Below, one piece after another: positions 1 through 13,354 of a stretch of 64,000 bases of DNA. The position numbers were made by a program, and so were the translations under genes. The DNA comes from Paralvinella palmiformis (Eukaryota; Annelida; Polychaeta; Terebellida; Alvinellidae), in contig JAODUP010000142.1 of assembly GCA_025642065.1 (NCBI GenBank), positions 535,001 through 599,000 of the forward strand. The letters run 5' to 3'. The stretch's first letter is position 1; every line of letters starts with the position of its first letter. The notes below the pieces were generated by a model. It worked only from the letters and a program-made list of their open reading frames with translations, had not been told where the DNA came from and did no database searches.

Positions 1-46
1 AACACTTTCATCATCTTGCAGCTTTTATAAAGCCAATACAACTAAC

Positions 47-658
47 CTGAATACAATTGGGGATGGAACACAAAATTTGATCAGAGTTTTCTTAATGTTT
101 TCATGAAGGGTTCCCTCGTCCAGACACCATGTTGTCTGTTCACTGGCAGATGGCCCAGCAGTCGGATCTGAAAATACACCACAGAGTTATAACTTACTAC
201 TGCAACAGACACCCCAATAACTGTTCCAGAGAAGAGACAAATTTTCTGATAATGAGCAATAGCTTTGGGGTTTTCTTGCTGTCGATTGCACCATACAGCA
301 ACACATATTTTGAGAAAGGGAATTATCAATGCATCATTTAATTGCGTCTGTTTCTGCAATTTACAACAATCAGCTTGAAGAGTGTGCTTTCAGTCAGAGC
401 TTTTCGCTGAGGAAAAGTTGTACTTGAGGGTAAGAACTTCATAAAGAACTTATACCGATATTCTATTGGGTGGAAGCTGGCTAATGATGTACTGATGGCT
501 TACCTGGAGCACCACAGACAGTGTTGATGGCTGTCTGCTGGGATGAGAGCAACTCATCAAGTAACCTCTGAGCTGTAGGCAGAATCTGAAAATGAGAATC
601 GGACATTATAATGTGAGAATCATATGTGTGTATGTGTGTCTACACACATAATCATGTA

Positions 659-697
<39 letters not shown>

Positions 698-739
698 CAC
701 ACATACACATGTATGTGTATGCACACATGTATGTGTACA

Positions 740-784
<45 letters not shown>

Positions 785-3700
785 CATACATACACACACA
801 TACACTGAATACAATTAATTCAGTATGATGATGACAAAGCACCTGTTATATTCTTCCAATATTTCAATTTCATATTGATTTACTTTTTTAATTTAGGCTA
901 CATTCAGGCAGATATTCAAATGTTGCTGTTCTACAACCACTTTTGTGTGCACAGTAAACTAAATAGGTAAACTAAAAGATGAAATACCGTTCAGACAAAC
1001 CTAGGTCAGAATATGAACCAAGGTGCAAAATATATGTTGCTAACTTTGCTACCAGTACCAATTAAGCAACAGATACGTTTGAGGCACTGAGAATTGCACA
1101 ATAAAGATTTCTAAAAAAGGTTTCAACTGACTGGGACCAGATAAGATAGTATATATATTTAAAGTTAGCATCTCTGTCACCACACATCTAACGTTGTCAT
1201 AATGTAGTAACCAAATAGGGCTAAACAGTAGTATTTGTTGTCATGAAGATGTTTTTGTTGTGTAACCATTAAGACTCTAAATGAGACTTTTGTAGATGCA
1301 TATGAAAATATCTACGGCTATATTTAGTGCTCAAAACACACTGTCTCCTGTTAATTATTGTAGTGTCTCACACAATGTATAGCTGACAACACAAACCAGA
1401 GAAGTGCACCTAAAGAGCAACAACATTTGCTAAATGAATGAGTTCACTTCACTTCATATAAATCCACCGTAGCTTAAAGATTACCTCTGTGTACAGAGGA
1501 CCACCCTGCTTAAACCTGAAAATAACATATCTGATCATGGTAGACGAGTGGTCAATCCAGTCTGCTAGAAATTGCCAGGATCTTTGTTCATATCCATTTG
1601 TAAGAGAATGGCACTAAAAGATACCTATAACCAGTATTAAGAGAACAATGAGTATATAAGGAATGACATGACATTGGTACCCCCCCCCTCCACCCACACA
1701 ACCACAGAGATAGGTACACTGTACATTCATAAACAAGAATGTATTCAATCATCAAAAATCATGATTAAGCATGAGGCACATTTATACAAGATAATCAGAC
1801 CATATACAGAAATAATGTACAACTACATTAATTGAACTCATCAATTTCAACTGGTATTTGTTAGGGCGATGCTAAATAAATGTTGACGGTTTCTGATGGA
1901 GAATTGCTTCCAACTATAACAGGTCTAGTAAATGGTGTAGGCAGATAGAAACAGAAAGTTCAGAGTCAATTCCGGCATTGTTCCCAATATTCAACATCAT
2001 TAGATAACACCATATATTTTAGCTACGGGGCTGGCCAAGTCCGCAATCAGTTATTTACATAAACAAATGTTATTACAAACTGCACTGATTGAAAACCGGT
2101 ATAAGGATTACTGGGAATCATCTGTTTATAAAACGTCTGGCACCTTCAGTGTCAATGTCAAGTAAATAACCTTTCTGTCAAGAGTTAGTCAGTACTTGAT
2201 GCCATAACTGTAGTCACAAAGAACTGAAAGTACTCAAATAATTGTGTTAGGAGCACTGAATTAAGCTCAGGCTTACTTTTAATACATTCTCTGTTGTATT
2301 GCCAGCAATAATGCTGACACCGCAGTAGCAGACAAAAGATATTTTATCAACAAACACTGAATCAAAATGAAGTTTCACGGTTTTAATTAGATATTCCCTG
2401 CTAAATATATGACCCTACTCTCAAAGTTTAAGCATTGTGGCACTAATACCCGCAGAGATAGAGAGAGAGAGATAGACAGAAAGAGAGAAAAATAAACTTA
2501 ATCTGACATTACATGAACAACATCACTATACAACATACAGCCAGCTACGGCCAGTGACATTTATCTCAAGGCTGCTGATAAAATAAAACATTCAGTTGAT
2601 ACTAACCCAAGCAACAGTACATTTACTACTATTGTTAACTTAAACAAGAACTTGCCACAAAATAAGCTGCTAGATACATAACTCACAGATTTAACAATAA
2701 CATCGAATGCTGAATCACTAACTTTATCCTAAAGCAATGAAAGATAAACCTTCTTTACATTTCACACGATGAACAAGATTTATCAAAAAAGTTACTATTT
2801 TGAACCTAGATCCAGTTTAATGCTGTGACAGGTACCTGATTCACTTAAAAAGGATAGTTGTTTCACTTTGTTCTCGCATCATTTTACATCATAAATATAT
2901 AACAATTAAAAACACTGATAATTCGGATGTTCATTTGTATCTATCACAAGCAACCGAATAAATAAATAAAAAGCAGCCTTTTAGAAAATTAATTAACCAT
3001 AAATGATCATGCAAGTATTATCAATCTGCTTACATTATATTATTATAATGTAGATGAAGTGTGATTATTACCCAAATTAGGTATGCCTAGACATTAGGTT
3101 ATAGTGATATCAACAAGGAGCCAATCAGACCAGATGGTGAACTGGATTTATTTTCTGCTGAGAGAAAATATTATTTAAAAAAATACCCTGAAGTATGCCA
3201 ATCAACCAAAAATCACAGTGAAACAGTGCCAGCCTCATGAAGCTAGTTCATGAACAAATCACAGCAAAAAAGAACAGAAACCATGGCCCATGCATAATAA
3301 ACAGGTATTGATCAAATAATCAATGGTGAAGAATAGGTATCAATGACTGGGTATGAAGTAAATACAGACGGGGGGGGAATCGAGGCGCACTCACTCTCTA
3401 CATTCAAATGATATGTTTACGACATCAATAGCCATTGGGATATGTTTTAAAGGGAGGCAAAAACTTGTGCTTCACCATGATGGGACATAATCCTGATCAT
3501 CATTAACAGTGCTTGCTCAATTACAACACACTCTCTGTCATATGGGTAGAGAACTTATTTAAGGTTTTGTAAACTTCACATGGTGACATATAAACAGGTA
3601 CGAAGGTACACAGCCATACACACACAGAGAGGGGGGGGGGAGAGAGAGAGAGAGGGTAACCAAAGCATATAGAGTGATGTAATATAATCAAAATACTGTC

Positions 3701-4629
3701 TTCATTTAGACAGGTGACACTAGCCATTATTCTATCTGTGAGTGTTACAACTCTCTGACAACAAATCCAATCTGTGGGAAACTTCTTCATCTTCAGAAGC
3801 ACAACCATTGATCTTATACACAGCTGGACTGTGACACTTCCACGGAGTCAGTTCCAGACATCATCACTGAAGGTCTATTTGCAGTACGTTAACATTGACA
3901 ACATGGTGCATATTCAACATTACTACACAGCACTCATATTTCATAACTTAACCAGATTATAACTGATAACAACCATCGTTTGCTTTTTCATCTCTCACAA
4001 AACAGTTAACCAAACATTAATCAGTTACAACCATGATCAGCACTTCAACTCCCATTTTAGCTACATATTTCTGGCACTCTGCAATATATTAGTCATTTCA
4101 TCTACAACTGCCACATTCACAGAATCTAAATGCAGTGATTTATTATGGAAATTCTTTGGCAAAACCATAGAGTGACCTGCAAATATGTGTCCATTAAACC
4201 CCAGTATGAGTTATGAATTCATCGACATTTTATTATCCACTTATAAATGCATGTATACCTTGCATACAGTACATTTGATTGTGATATCTACCTCAACCAG
4301 ACCTATCACAATGTTATATAACCAGTGGCATTTAGAAGTGACTCCAAAAGAGTAATATTCCGAGCATGAAGATTCCTATGCCATGTTACTAACACTTTAT
4401 CTGATGTAGCATGTCATGGACAAGGTTTGTAGAAGTTATTTCTTAGAAATATTAGGTTTGTGAATTTTCACTTAAAATGAATTCACTCATTTATTGAACA
4501 AATCCTACTGCCACAATATTAGAACATAATCTGCAACCATGTGTATCATGTTACATAACAAAGACTGATGGAAGTATACCCACACAGTATGTTCGTATTA
4601 TACACACTAAAACATTCCTTGTTGGTTTG

Positions 4630-4677
<48 letters not shown>

Positions 4678-4883
4678 GGTTCGAAATTAACCAATACAGG
4701 ATGAGTAGATTTTCGGTTGAGTTCATTCTGTCGTGTGAGTGACATTTTTTGAGATAATTATCCATTGTTACATATTTTGGCCCTCGTGAACATGTAGAAC
4801 TAGTTCATTACTTCAAGGACTAGTTGATTTTAAAAACCACTAGTTCTGCAGGACTATTTGCCTTTTAATGTTAGATTCTATCC

Positions 4884-4968
<85 letters not shown>

Positions 4969-7900
4969 ATGTTACCACTCCTTAGCTATCTCAGTATTTG
5001 GCTTAATCTTCTTGTACACTTTGTCCTGCAACATGACCCTTTTATAACTAATCGAAATTTAAAAGAATCAGTGCAATCAGCTCTATTTTAATCACTTTTC
5101 ATGACACCTATTACACCCAATGAGCTGATGAGGAGAGTGATCACACTAGAACAAGAAAAACATTTCTGTATTTATATACTGGATGTAGTATGTACATATC
5201 TTAAATCTTGGTAACATAACAGTTATGTTTGAATAAAGGTAAATTTGATAATTGGGTCTCTGGTAAAACCTCTGTAACACCTCAATTAAGGAGCCATCTG
5301 GTTAAATTGAGTTATTGCCGTAACTGCTATATTCATGTTGAAATCAAAATTCCTATTCACCACAACAATGTTCTGTTATAACTAAATAGCTGATTTTAGA
5401 AGTGAAGACACAAATATAGGTATTTTAGCTACAATTTTACAGGCAACAAAATGTTGACCTCACACAAAGCAGGGGGATCCACATCAACCACGTCATCATG
5501 TTATATAGTCGTCATCAGATCGTACCCATGTTGTAAGTCATTACATCAAGCCAAGTTTCATCATAATAGTATTTTACCGAACCATATCAATACAATAAAC
5601 ACGTCAGCCATGGGTTCAGCCACCCAGCTGTCCATTAAAATAAATGCCCAGCTTAATCATCCATTGCCTAGTGTTTAATGCTGCAGTTCATTGTGTGCAC
5701 AGATTATTATCAAATATCTGAACCATCATTGTTATACCTCTTATATTATCAAATAAAAACATATACTCTATGGCCTAGTGGGTAAGAGTGTGGGTCTTTC
5801 CTACTCGTGGTCATGCTGTGTGGGAGATCAGAGGTTTGAATCCCGGCAGTGGCACTATAGTAGGAGGAGTTTTTCATCCAACTAGGCAACTGGCAAGGCT
5901 TTCTTCGCCGAATATGTCATATTCTAAATGTATTTAGAATTAGTCCCGGTCGCGAAGCAGTAAATTACAGACCATACGCATCTCCCTCATCTGAGATAGC
6001 TACGCTATGTAAAATAGCTGCCATTTCGACCATTATTATTATATTATTATTATGATAATTTTTCTCTCTCTCAGCATTGGTCACAATTGGGACACATGAC
6101 TATTGGACTACTCCCAAGTGAAAGGAAATGATCAAAGTTAAAACATTACACAGACACAAGTATCACTGGAATTCAAATCCAGAAATTGGATGTTTGCAGC
6201 CACCATTAAGTTTACCATGGAAGAACCCTTACTCACTTAATGCAAATGGTAATCATTAACAATCATTGAGAACTAACTTACCTGTTGGGGTAACTCGCTG
6301 ATTAGATATTGAGCAAACTTCTGGAGCTGATCTCTGTGTAGTCTGTTTAATGACTCAGACACAGGGGCACGGAGGCACACAGAATTGGGCTAGAAATGTA
6401 AACAAATATAGATACATAGATAAATGTTACATTTTCTGACAAAACGATTCATTCATATAAAACCACATTAGTATTAAACATTATTTATATGGTGCCCTAT
6501 ACAATGAGCCCTAGAGTGATGAATACAATAACTATACCATACAGTTTAACAATAACCAAAATATTCATTCTATGACAATGGCCACTTATGCCAAAAAAAG
6601 TAACCCTAATATGAATATTACACTTTAGCTTGTCATACTTGAAGTACCAAGCATGCTCAAAATATTATGAGAATTAAGATAATTGTTATTCTGTTCAATT
6701 CACCAATAGGCAACATTTTCCCTGGTTTGGCACAGCTTTGAAAGAATCTTCAAGTTTGCACGTGAACAGCTAAGAAGTTCAATAGCTCTAAAGTATACAG
6801 ATTTGTTTTTCTTGATCTTCTTCACTTAAAACCGTATCTAACATGATAATATAATTAAAAGCATATCTCATCTCTTTATTATAAAAGACATAATATAGAA
6901 TGTAATCTAAGTCTTGTTCACTTATCTACTTCATACTGCACTGCTTATTATTGATTCACATCTACATCTATAGTCAGCTTTATTTGTTCCTTGGATAAAA
7001 CTTTACAAGCATTCAGTAATAACATAAGGAATAACAACAATAATATTTACAATGTACTAATACTATATACGTGATTCCCACAGCCAAGAAAATATTATTT
7101 TCCAGGATAAAATTGTCATTTTCCAGGACACTGTATACAAGAATTAAAGGTAACAAATCATAATATGTGTGAAAAAACATATATTTAATCAATGTATGAT
7201 TGATTATTGACATGTTTATGGTACAGGCTCCTCCTCATCCCTTCTAGCTGTTTAATCCATCCCCTTTTATTTATATTTTAACTAACATGGGATATCAAGA
7301 CTATGTACAGGTACACTTTTTCTTCTACAATCAAAGTTTTCTTCTACAGGCATAATATTTTTTCACAGTGGATTTCCTGATTTTGTAAAATTCCAGGACA
7401 TGGTAAATTAATTTTCCAGGATGTGTATATTCTCATCTTTAGGATCGTCTCATATATTTATGTTCACTCAAGAAGGAATTATCTGAAACTCCTGTATTAG
7501 TCATCCCAAGAAAGAACACCCATTTTCAGCCTTTTCAATAAACAACATTCCCATTTATATAAAAAAATTAAAAACGCAACAGCCAACTATCAAATAAAAC
7601 ATTCTGTATGAAATCTCTTTTTCCAGTTAGAATTATTAATGAAGTTATATCCATGTGACCAAAGCGAGACATTTTTTTACTTGTTACAATATGAGCAGAT
7701 CTAATCTCTTGACCAGGCAACTGGCTCAGGAAATTAAAGCACACAATGAACTTGTGATGAGCTTATGCTAGAATTGTTCACATCTACTGAGGTTATGTAC
7801 AGATTATTAGATGTAATATTATTGTGCCAGTGCTGATTTTCTATGAGTTGATTTGTTTAGCTTCAGCTCTGGTCACACCTGAGTCATATGGCCAAAGAAT

Positions 7901-10900
7901 GACTTCCTAGTGAGGTATTTCAAAAATACAGGTAACAGTTGGACCTGAACCCACAATCTGGAGGTTTGCAAAGTAATGATCTAACCACTGTACTATCAGA
8001 GTGCCCTCTGGTGATGTTCTGTGAAGTAGGTCATTTCAGAAAACATCTTCACTCCATACCATTTTTTGTCAAACAATTAATCTATATTTTAGGTGAAAAT
8101 CAAAGTGCTATATCAGTTAACCACATAAAACAGCCATAAAAAATTAGCTATTAAATAAAATGTTAACGAAGGATTAGTTATGCATATATAACTTAATTCA
8201 CTGCAGCCCTACTTAATAGTTAAGTTTATAATACCCCACTGTGTAAGGGATAGTCCACACTCAGAAAATATTTTTACAATAACTAAAAATTCCACAATAA
8301 TAATCACAAAATATGCCTGATAGCACAGATATAGGGAAAAAATCCAAATTACTGGAGGGCCGCCATTACAGCTGCACTGGAAGCCAGATTCGAAGGCGGG
8401 AAGGAGCAAACTGAAATGCTCTGACGTCACATTGGCGATCTCTATACTGGTGCGGATTATAGTTTCTCTTGAGCGTTAATATCTGAACCATTTTGAATCT
8501 TCTTCCTCTTGTCAGGTTTCTTCTGGCTCAAACTGATATGGTTGTATGTCATTCATGATGTAATTTTAACAATGCAGTTGTGTTATGTTCAGGAATAATT
8601 CTTTGCTCAAACTTGAGTACATGCTTTTGTATGGGCTTTACACACGGGATGCGTTGCAGTGATGTCAGCATTCAGGATCTTGTGCTCTCTGTCTAGCTTG
8701 AAAATGGTGGCGCCCACAAGCTATTAAAAGTCGATTAATCAGCACTTTGAACTGGATCATTTACACATTTTGACATTATTTATGATATTTGTGAGTACAG
8801 CTATATTAGTCCTCAAATTTTTTTTCTGATGGTGGTCTATCTCTTTAAACTATAGACAGCTCATAAATAACTGATGATAAACAATGAGTTACAAGATGTG
8901 TTCCACTGGATCTTTATTTTAATGTATCTGATAAAGTAAAATACACATATTCAGTGAAGGCAAATTTAGCAGGTAAAAGGTGAGGAAACCAATTTTTGGA
9001 AACCAACCCAATCAACACTGGCAACCCTGATATCATTTACCGCTAGAAAGTTAAAAACATAACATTTTCCATGCCATGTAAAATTTATTGTCGGTGAGTA
9101 CTAACCTGATGTATGCGGTACAGACACAGTGCCACAACATGGGCACACCAGGAAGCTGTACTGCTACAGGTACATGTACACGATGTGATGCGACGCCGAT
9201 CAAAAACAATCGCTACATTTACGACGCCCTTACCCTGGGCTAATGTCTGAGGTGGTATGATGGTGGCACTAAGATGGAAACCTGAAACAACAGAGAATAA
9301 ATTTGATACTACATTCAATCAGATTCTTACCCTTTTTTCAAACAAATTATTTATTAAGTGTAATTTCTGCACCAATGTCACAAAATGTTTGTTTATGTTG
9401 CTATTTGGGGTGGGTGGGTGATACAATTCAATGGCAGTGAGCAACATGGATCCAGACATTAATGTTAACAGCAATCTACTCCCAGCAAATTACAAATACA
9501 AGATAACTTATGATGACAATGATCCCTTCACAAACCCACCAGAGACAACTGACTCCCATAATAAAAGTAATTTGTCAATTGACACAGGATTACAATAGCA
9601 TACAAATCCAAGTCAGATGCTGACCCTAACATGACGGGAGAAAAAAAACAAATCTGTGATTGTAATATCAGATGAAAAATCTTAAAGACATTTATTCTGT
9701 TATCTAACCACACCAAAGTTATTATTTTGTCAAGTCTTGGTTTATGGTTCCAACCTGAAATAGATGGTCAAGAAGCAAAGGAAATGATAACACTTAGGCC
9801 TTTCTGAAAAATGAAACATTCCTGAATACAAAATAATCTAAAACTCATTAATTATTATCTATTAATATAATTCCTTTAAATGGCCATTTTTGGTATTTAT
9901 ACCCTTAGTTGACATCAGTAATTCTATATTTCCATAACTCAAAAGTATATAATGATAGCAGTTTCTTCACTGTAATGTTCCCATAAGATACATGGGATAA
10001 GATCATTTAAATCAAGTAATCTCAAACATTATTGGTCAAGTGTCTCTCCTTAATGTTAATTGTTTAAACTTAAGTTGTTAGTACTCTCCAGTTCTTATAA
10101 ATTTAGTCTCTAAATGTGCAACTTAGTGTAATTTTCATTCTCATTACTTCAGAGCAAGGTTTTGCTGCATTAACTGCATTACAAAGTTATCTAGTAAGCC
10201 AGCATCAAAAACTAAACAATTGTGTGACCCAGCTAACATACTTAAATATGATAATTTGCTGTTTAAAGCAACATATATATTTTGTCTTTTACAGCACATA
10301 TCAGCTCTTATACTTTATAGAGAGGGTATTACATGGAAGTGGAATGTAATCTTGATAGAATGAGTGAATCACTTTCCAAAACTGAAGATGTCCAGTGGTC
10401 TTTATTGCAAGTAACATGCAACACTGAAGACATGCTATGCTCTTTGTCTTACACGTGATTTTTATTTCTGAGAGAACAACCAAGAAAAATTGTAACTCCA
10501 GCACTAGAATACACATCCAATGATATCATATTACTAATGCAGATCACTTCATCATAGACATGATTCTCCACTGTCTTTGTCAAAATATAATAAAAGAAGA
10601 TGTAATATTAAGACAACCGAAAATTACTTTTCAACTTGACATTTAATCACACGGAAGGCTGTAGTAAACATATCAGATACAAAATTAATCTGTGATAGAA
10701 CTGTAATTTTCTCCCTTAGACACAATGTTATATCCACAGGTGACTAGTGCCTAGACATCTGCTGCCATTCTCACACATCAAGTTTTGATGACTCGTTCAT
10801 TGGCCGTAAACGCCAGTCAGATGCACTATTCAAAAAGGTCATGTGGTGCTTATAGTTGTTCAGTAGATCAGTTAGTACTCTTGTCAAAAGAAATATGTGT

Positions 10901-12583
10901 GTGTGTGTGTCTGTGTGAGCCAAACCATGTACACTACATAAAAAGTTCACAATGGTGTTCATGAGAAATACCTACCAATCTGTAATGCTTCCTTGACAGC
11001 TTTACCCTTAAAAAGGTGATCGCCTTTCTGGAATTCATCTGCACTACCATTGGCCAAGCAGGAGTACAGCCTGGAAATATAAAACATTAAATTACCTGCC
11101 ATAATGATATCATATAAAAGAGGATTTTTTGCTGTGAAATATTCAATAAGCAATTTTGGGAAGTATTTCTTGGCATTAAATAGAATAAGACTTGAGAAAA
11201 TAATTCTCTTCTAACCTTATGTCCTCCTCATTTTCTGGGAAGCTCCAGTATGCTATCCTTAACTGAAGGTTTTCTGGTATTGGGGGATAGAAATGTTCGA
11301 CCACTTCAAATGGAATGTGACATGCCACAGCCTGGGCTGCTAGCTCCACTAAGGATGTTACCTGACCTTCTGAAACATGACAGATAAAACCCAATAACAT
11401 TCACATTTATCACAAATCATCTATAACAAAATAAACAAATTCAATTAATGTGGTGCTCATCACTGAAATGGCAATCAGGGTATTTGATCTCCATTGAGAG
11501 AATTATAAGCATGATCAATTTCTTTCATTGGTGACATGCCTCAGTTAATTCTTCTGCATATGGGTTCACAACATAGGTGCCAATAAACCAGACACTACTA
11601 AAGGTCTCCTTTTGATATAGCTATAAGTTATATAATGATAATCCTTTGAAGTTTGTAGACCTAGTCATGTCACCTGAGGTGATTCCAACATACAGCATAT
11701 GATCTTGAATTTTACTTCATGCCAACTGATCCTTGGCATTTTATTAAATATTGAGATAATTATGGTTCATACCTGTATGCTAAACATACTATATTCACAA
11801 CAGTCAGTAACGAGCATTTCTATAATGAAAAAGAACCCATTTCCAGTATCTTATTACAAGTTGTATGTTATATCCATTTGAAGGTTTCTTGTTTTGAAAA
11901 GGTAAAAGTTCAATCAGAAACAAAAAAAGTGTTCCATCCAACTTTGGTCTTGGCATTAATCAGACTTGTGACATATGGTCTAGGATAAAACTAGAAAAAT
12001 AAATTGGTTTGGTATAATGTATAACGATCACACCCCTTGACTTTCTTAAAAAATTACCATGATAATGGCATAAACAATATCAAATCACCAAAACAAACAC
12101 TTTATTTCATCTATACACTGATAGTAATCTACATTGATAAGGTGACACTCATTAAAAAAAAAGTAGTGAAAGATTGTTTTGTTCGTACTTCGTAGACGTA
12201 GCGTTATTTACTTATTGATTTCTATCATAAATATTATCAATTTATCACAGAAATAACGCGCGGCCATCGGTGCATCCGTGCGTGATCGAAACGAAATCCA
12301 ACAAACGAAAATTGTCTGTCCCACCCCAACAGTTAATGGAGTTAAGAGCGAAAATTTTCAATCAGCTGACTGCCGTGTATTTTAAGAGAACCTTACCTTC
12401 TTTAGGCAGACCAAACGTTGGTCCACTCGGCCCATTACCGTTCTGTTTTCGCCATCCTCGCCAGTTGTTGCACAGACTTTCTGGTTCGCTTATCCACGAG
12501 CACAAGGAGTCCTCTTCAAATCGATCGCTGTCTTCGAAAGAAAACCTATCGTTTTCACCCTCCCAATCAAACATAAAGTCCAT
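47..12583 (-). CDS. ZSWIM8: ZSWIM8 orthologue, N-terminal part (7 coding exons, continues past left edge)
   Basis: ZSWIM8 (EBAX-1 in worms) is the substrate receptor of a cullin-RING E3 ubiquitin ligase, known for Argonaute turnover in target-directed microRNA decay. Exons, all with AG/GT borders and matching phases: 12397-12583, 11216-11369, 10976-11070, 9106-9281, 6282-6389, 504-585, 47-167, giving about 307 residues. The acidic N-terminus ([20 protein letters not shown]) matches vertebrate ZSWIM8 almost residue for residue. Residues ~68-80 ([10 protein letters not shown]) fit an Elongin BC-box, followed by a proline-rich stretch (YPPIPENL) compatible with a cullin box. The SWIM finger CxC...CxH is at ~182-193 (C182, C184, C191, H193). 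Exon 6/7 joins as [12 protein letters not shown], identical to human. The ATG at 12583 has A at -3 and G at +4. The last exon ends in phase 2 in a conserved VF(S) context. The remaining ~1,500 residues of the family lie outside the window. Confidence 0.96.
168..503. other. ZSWIM8 intron 6
   Basis: This intron lies between the exons at 504-585 and 47-167. A minus-strand open frame of 92 codons crosses the exon but in the wrong frame for ZSWIM8. Nothing else is recognised. Confidence 0.85.
617..800. repeat. Compound (TG)n/(TA)n microsatellite
   Basis: Two pure TA blocks (about 661-694 and 742-781) alternate with TG/CA-rich blocks (tatgtgtg, acacatac). The arrangement is close to self-complementary and could fold into a long hairpin. 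The overlapping small ORFs are artefacts of the repeat. Confidence 0.95.
4632..4674. repeat. (TA)n microsatellite, left part
   Basis: A pure TA run directly abuts the left end of the MITE at 4675. It probably formed one tract with 4889-4930 before the insertion. Confidence 0.9.
4675..4886. mobile_element. 212-bp hAT-like MITE inserted in a (TA)n tract
   Basis: The left end reads CAGGGTTCGAAATTAAC. The right end, reverse complemented, reads CAGGGATAGAATCTAAC, so the element has imperfect terminal inverted repeats of the CAGGG type common in hAT elements. Both flanks are alternating TA sequence, which fits an 8-bp duplication but cannot prove one. The interior contains inverted copies of the word actagtt. 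No coding capacity. Confidence 0.7.
4887..4966. repeat. (TA)n then (GA)n microsatellite
   Basis: A TA run to about 4930 is followed by a GA run to about 4958 and a short gata tail. It is the right-hand continuation of the tract split by the MITE. Confidence 0.9.
5766..6025 (+). repeat. tRNA-derived SINE, family B
   Basis: The head has an A-box-like TGGCCTAGTGGGTAAGAG and a B-box-like GAGGTTTGAATCCCGG about 60 bases apart, as in RNA polymerase III promoters of SINEs. The body (cgcgaagcagtaaattacag...catctgagatagctacgc) recurs in inverted form at 56908-57118. The copy ends in an ATT-rich tail. The A/B-box spacing and long body rule out an intact tRNA gene. Confidence 0.75.
6067..6240 (-). repeat. 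Degenerate SINE, family C
   Basis: Reading on the minus strand, the copy contains a B-box-like GGATTTGAATTCC followed by sequence resembling the copy at 7855-8010 (the tail gtcacaattgggacacatgactattgg parallels gtcacacctgagtcatatggcc). It has diverged strongly. Confidence 0.45.
7071..7435 (-). mobile_element. Interspersed TIR element, 'GGTTCC' family, copy 1
   Basis: This inverted copy shares its order of motifs with 26273-26676 and 39632-40048: one end with ccacagccaagaaaatatt, repeated tccagga words, a central taaaatataaataaaag-like block, and the other end with ttttccagga. The family appears to have GGTTCCCACGGCC-type inverted ends. No protein is encoded. I do not assign a superfamily. 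Confidence 0.65.
7855..8010 (-). repeat. tRNA-derived SINE, family C
   Basis: On the minus strand the head reads GGGCACTCTGATAGTACAGTGG with a B-box-like GGGTTCAGGTCC about 40 bases on. The phrase ccagattgtgggt is shared with the copy at 45716-45800. It sits in ZSWIM8 intron 4. Confidence 0.65.
8241..8850. mobile_element. Probable non-autonomous DNA transposon
   Basis: The left end (AAGGGATAGTCCACACTCAGAAAA) and the reverse complement of the right end (AAAGAGATAGACCACCATCAGAAAA) match over about 24 bases, so this looks like an element with terminal inverted repeats. Its right half (about 8670-8850) recurs at 23170-23370 in an RPS14 intron. The interior is unusually GC-rich for the intron (gacgtcac, ggtggcgcc). 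No coding sequence. Confidence 0.55.
9282..10975. other. ZSWIM8 intron 3
   Basis: AT-rich sequence with a short (TG)n at about 10895-10912. No other recognisable element or exon. Confidence 0.8.
11370..12396. other. ZSWIM8 intron 1
   Basis: About 1.0 kb between the first and second coding exons. The part nearest exon 1 (from about 12240) becomes CpG-rich and belongs to the start-site region. No repeat recognised. Confidence 0.8.
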
Positions 12584-12960
12584 TGTGCCTTCTCAACTGC
12601 CACATACAAAGACAAACCGGCCGATCCACTCGACAAGCCTCACAAGGCACCTTACGATCTCGACAGGCCAGGTGTCAAACTCGGATTTTCCGCCTCGAAT
12701 CGCCCTCGTTTGGGATTTCAGGGCCTTCAGCGCGCGGCTGAGATGCTAACCGAGTCAACTACTTAGCCATTCATACGGGGTGTGGAATTTGGAGATTAAA
12801 TTTCAATAAATAACCAACAGCGAGATCGTACATGTCCAACCAATAACAATAACAAATCTGATCGGAAATGTTCGGAGCTACTCGGCCGTTACTTCCGTCA
12901 TATGGTATATGATTAATCGCAGTTGTGAGATACAATACGTTAGCTGGACCAGACCGTCGA
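12584..12960 (-). promoter_or_regulatory. Probable ZSWIM8 5'UTR/promoter, CpG-rich
   Basis: The sequence from about 12250 to 12960 is clearly richer in CpG than its surroundings (many cg dinucleotides around 12440-12740) and covers the first coding exon and the sequence upstream of the minus-strand start. This fits a TATA-less housekeeping promoter. No transcription start or specific factor site can be fixed by eye. It could be a start region for transcripts in both directions. Confidence 0.45.
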
Positions 12961-13314
12961 ACAGACTTTCACCATTTATATTCCATAGAATTAATGACAT
13001 TGTCGAAGACAAGAGCTTTAGCCAACAAAACTATTTATAGGTATCCAAGGAAATACAATAACTAGCTAGTAGCTAGGGTAGAGCATTAAAGCATAAACCG
13101 TACATAGCCCAAATGTCATAATTTAATCAAATGAGCTGACATGCAAAACTCGCAGTATGTATTATATTTTATTTTTGCGTAATCTTCCTATATATAATAT
13201 ATTCAAAAGGGAAGGAAATTCTCTACGCGTCTTGTCACGCACTTTAATTTTTGTTAAAATATTTCACACAAAGTTTCTTTTGCTGAAGTTTTCAGTCTAG
13301 CATCTTCTTGGAAA

Positions 13315-13320
<6 letters not shown>

Positions 13321-13351
<31 letters not shown>
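13321..13351. repeat. (TA)n microsatellite
   Basis: Pure TA run in the region upstream of ZSWIM8. A (GA)n block follows at about 13494-13520. Confidence 0.9.

Positions 13352-13354
<3 letters not shown>

Larger units (their letters stand above)
586..6281. other. ZSWIM8 intron 5 (5.7 kb), repeat-bearing
   Basis: This is the largest intron of the visible gene. It holds a compound (TG)/(TA) microsatellite at 617-800, GA-rich tracts at 2459-2487 and 3629-3655, a 212-bp hAT-like MITE at 4675-4886, and SINEs at 5766-6025 and 6067-6240. Between 800 and 4630 I see only AT-rich unique-looking sequence and no convincing exon. Confidence 0.85.

Noticed and set aside
1486..1613. Possible extra ZSWIM8 exon in intron 5
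   Set aside because: The exons at 504-585 and 6282-6389 already join without a gap compared with human ([17 protein letters not shown]), so no residues are missing.
5766..5850. tRNA gene
   Set aside because: A and B boxes are present, but no cloverleaf with a 7-bp acceptor stem forms and the body continues for 200 bases. It is a SINE head; the same applies to 13730-13922 and 55868-56046.
12270..12749. 159-codon plus-strand ORF
   Set aside because: It is antisense to ZSWIM8 exon 1 and its CpG-rich 5' region, where stop codons are rare. The minus strand has clear homology; the plus frame has none.
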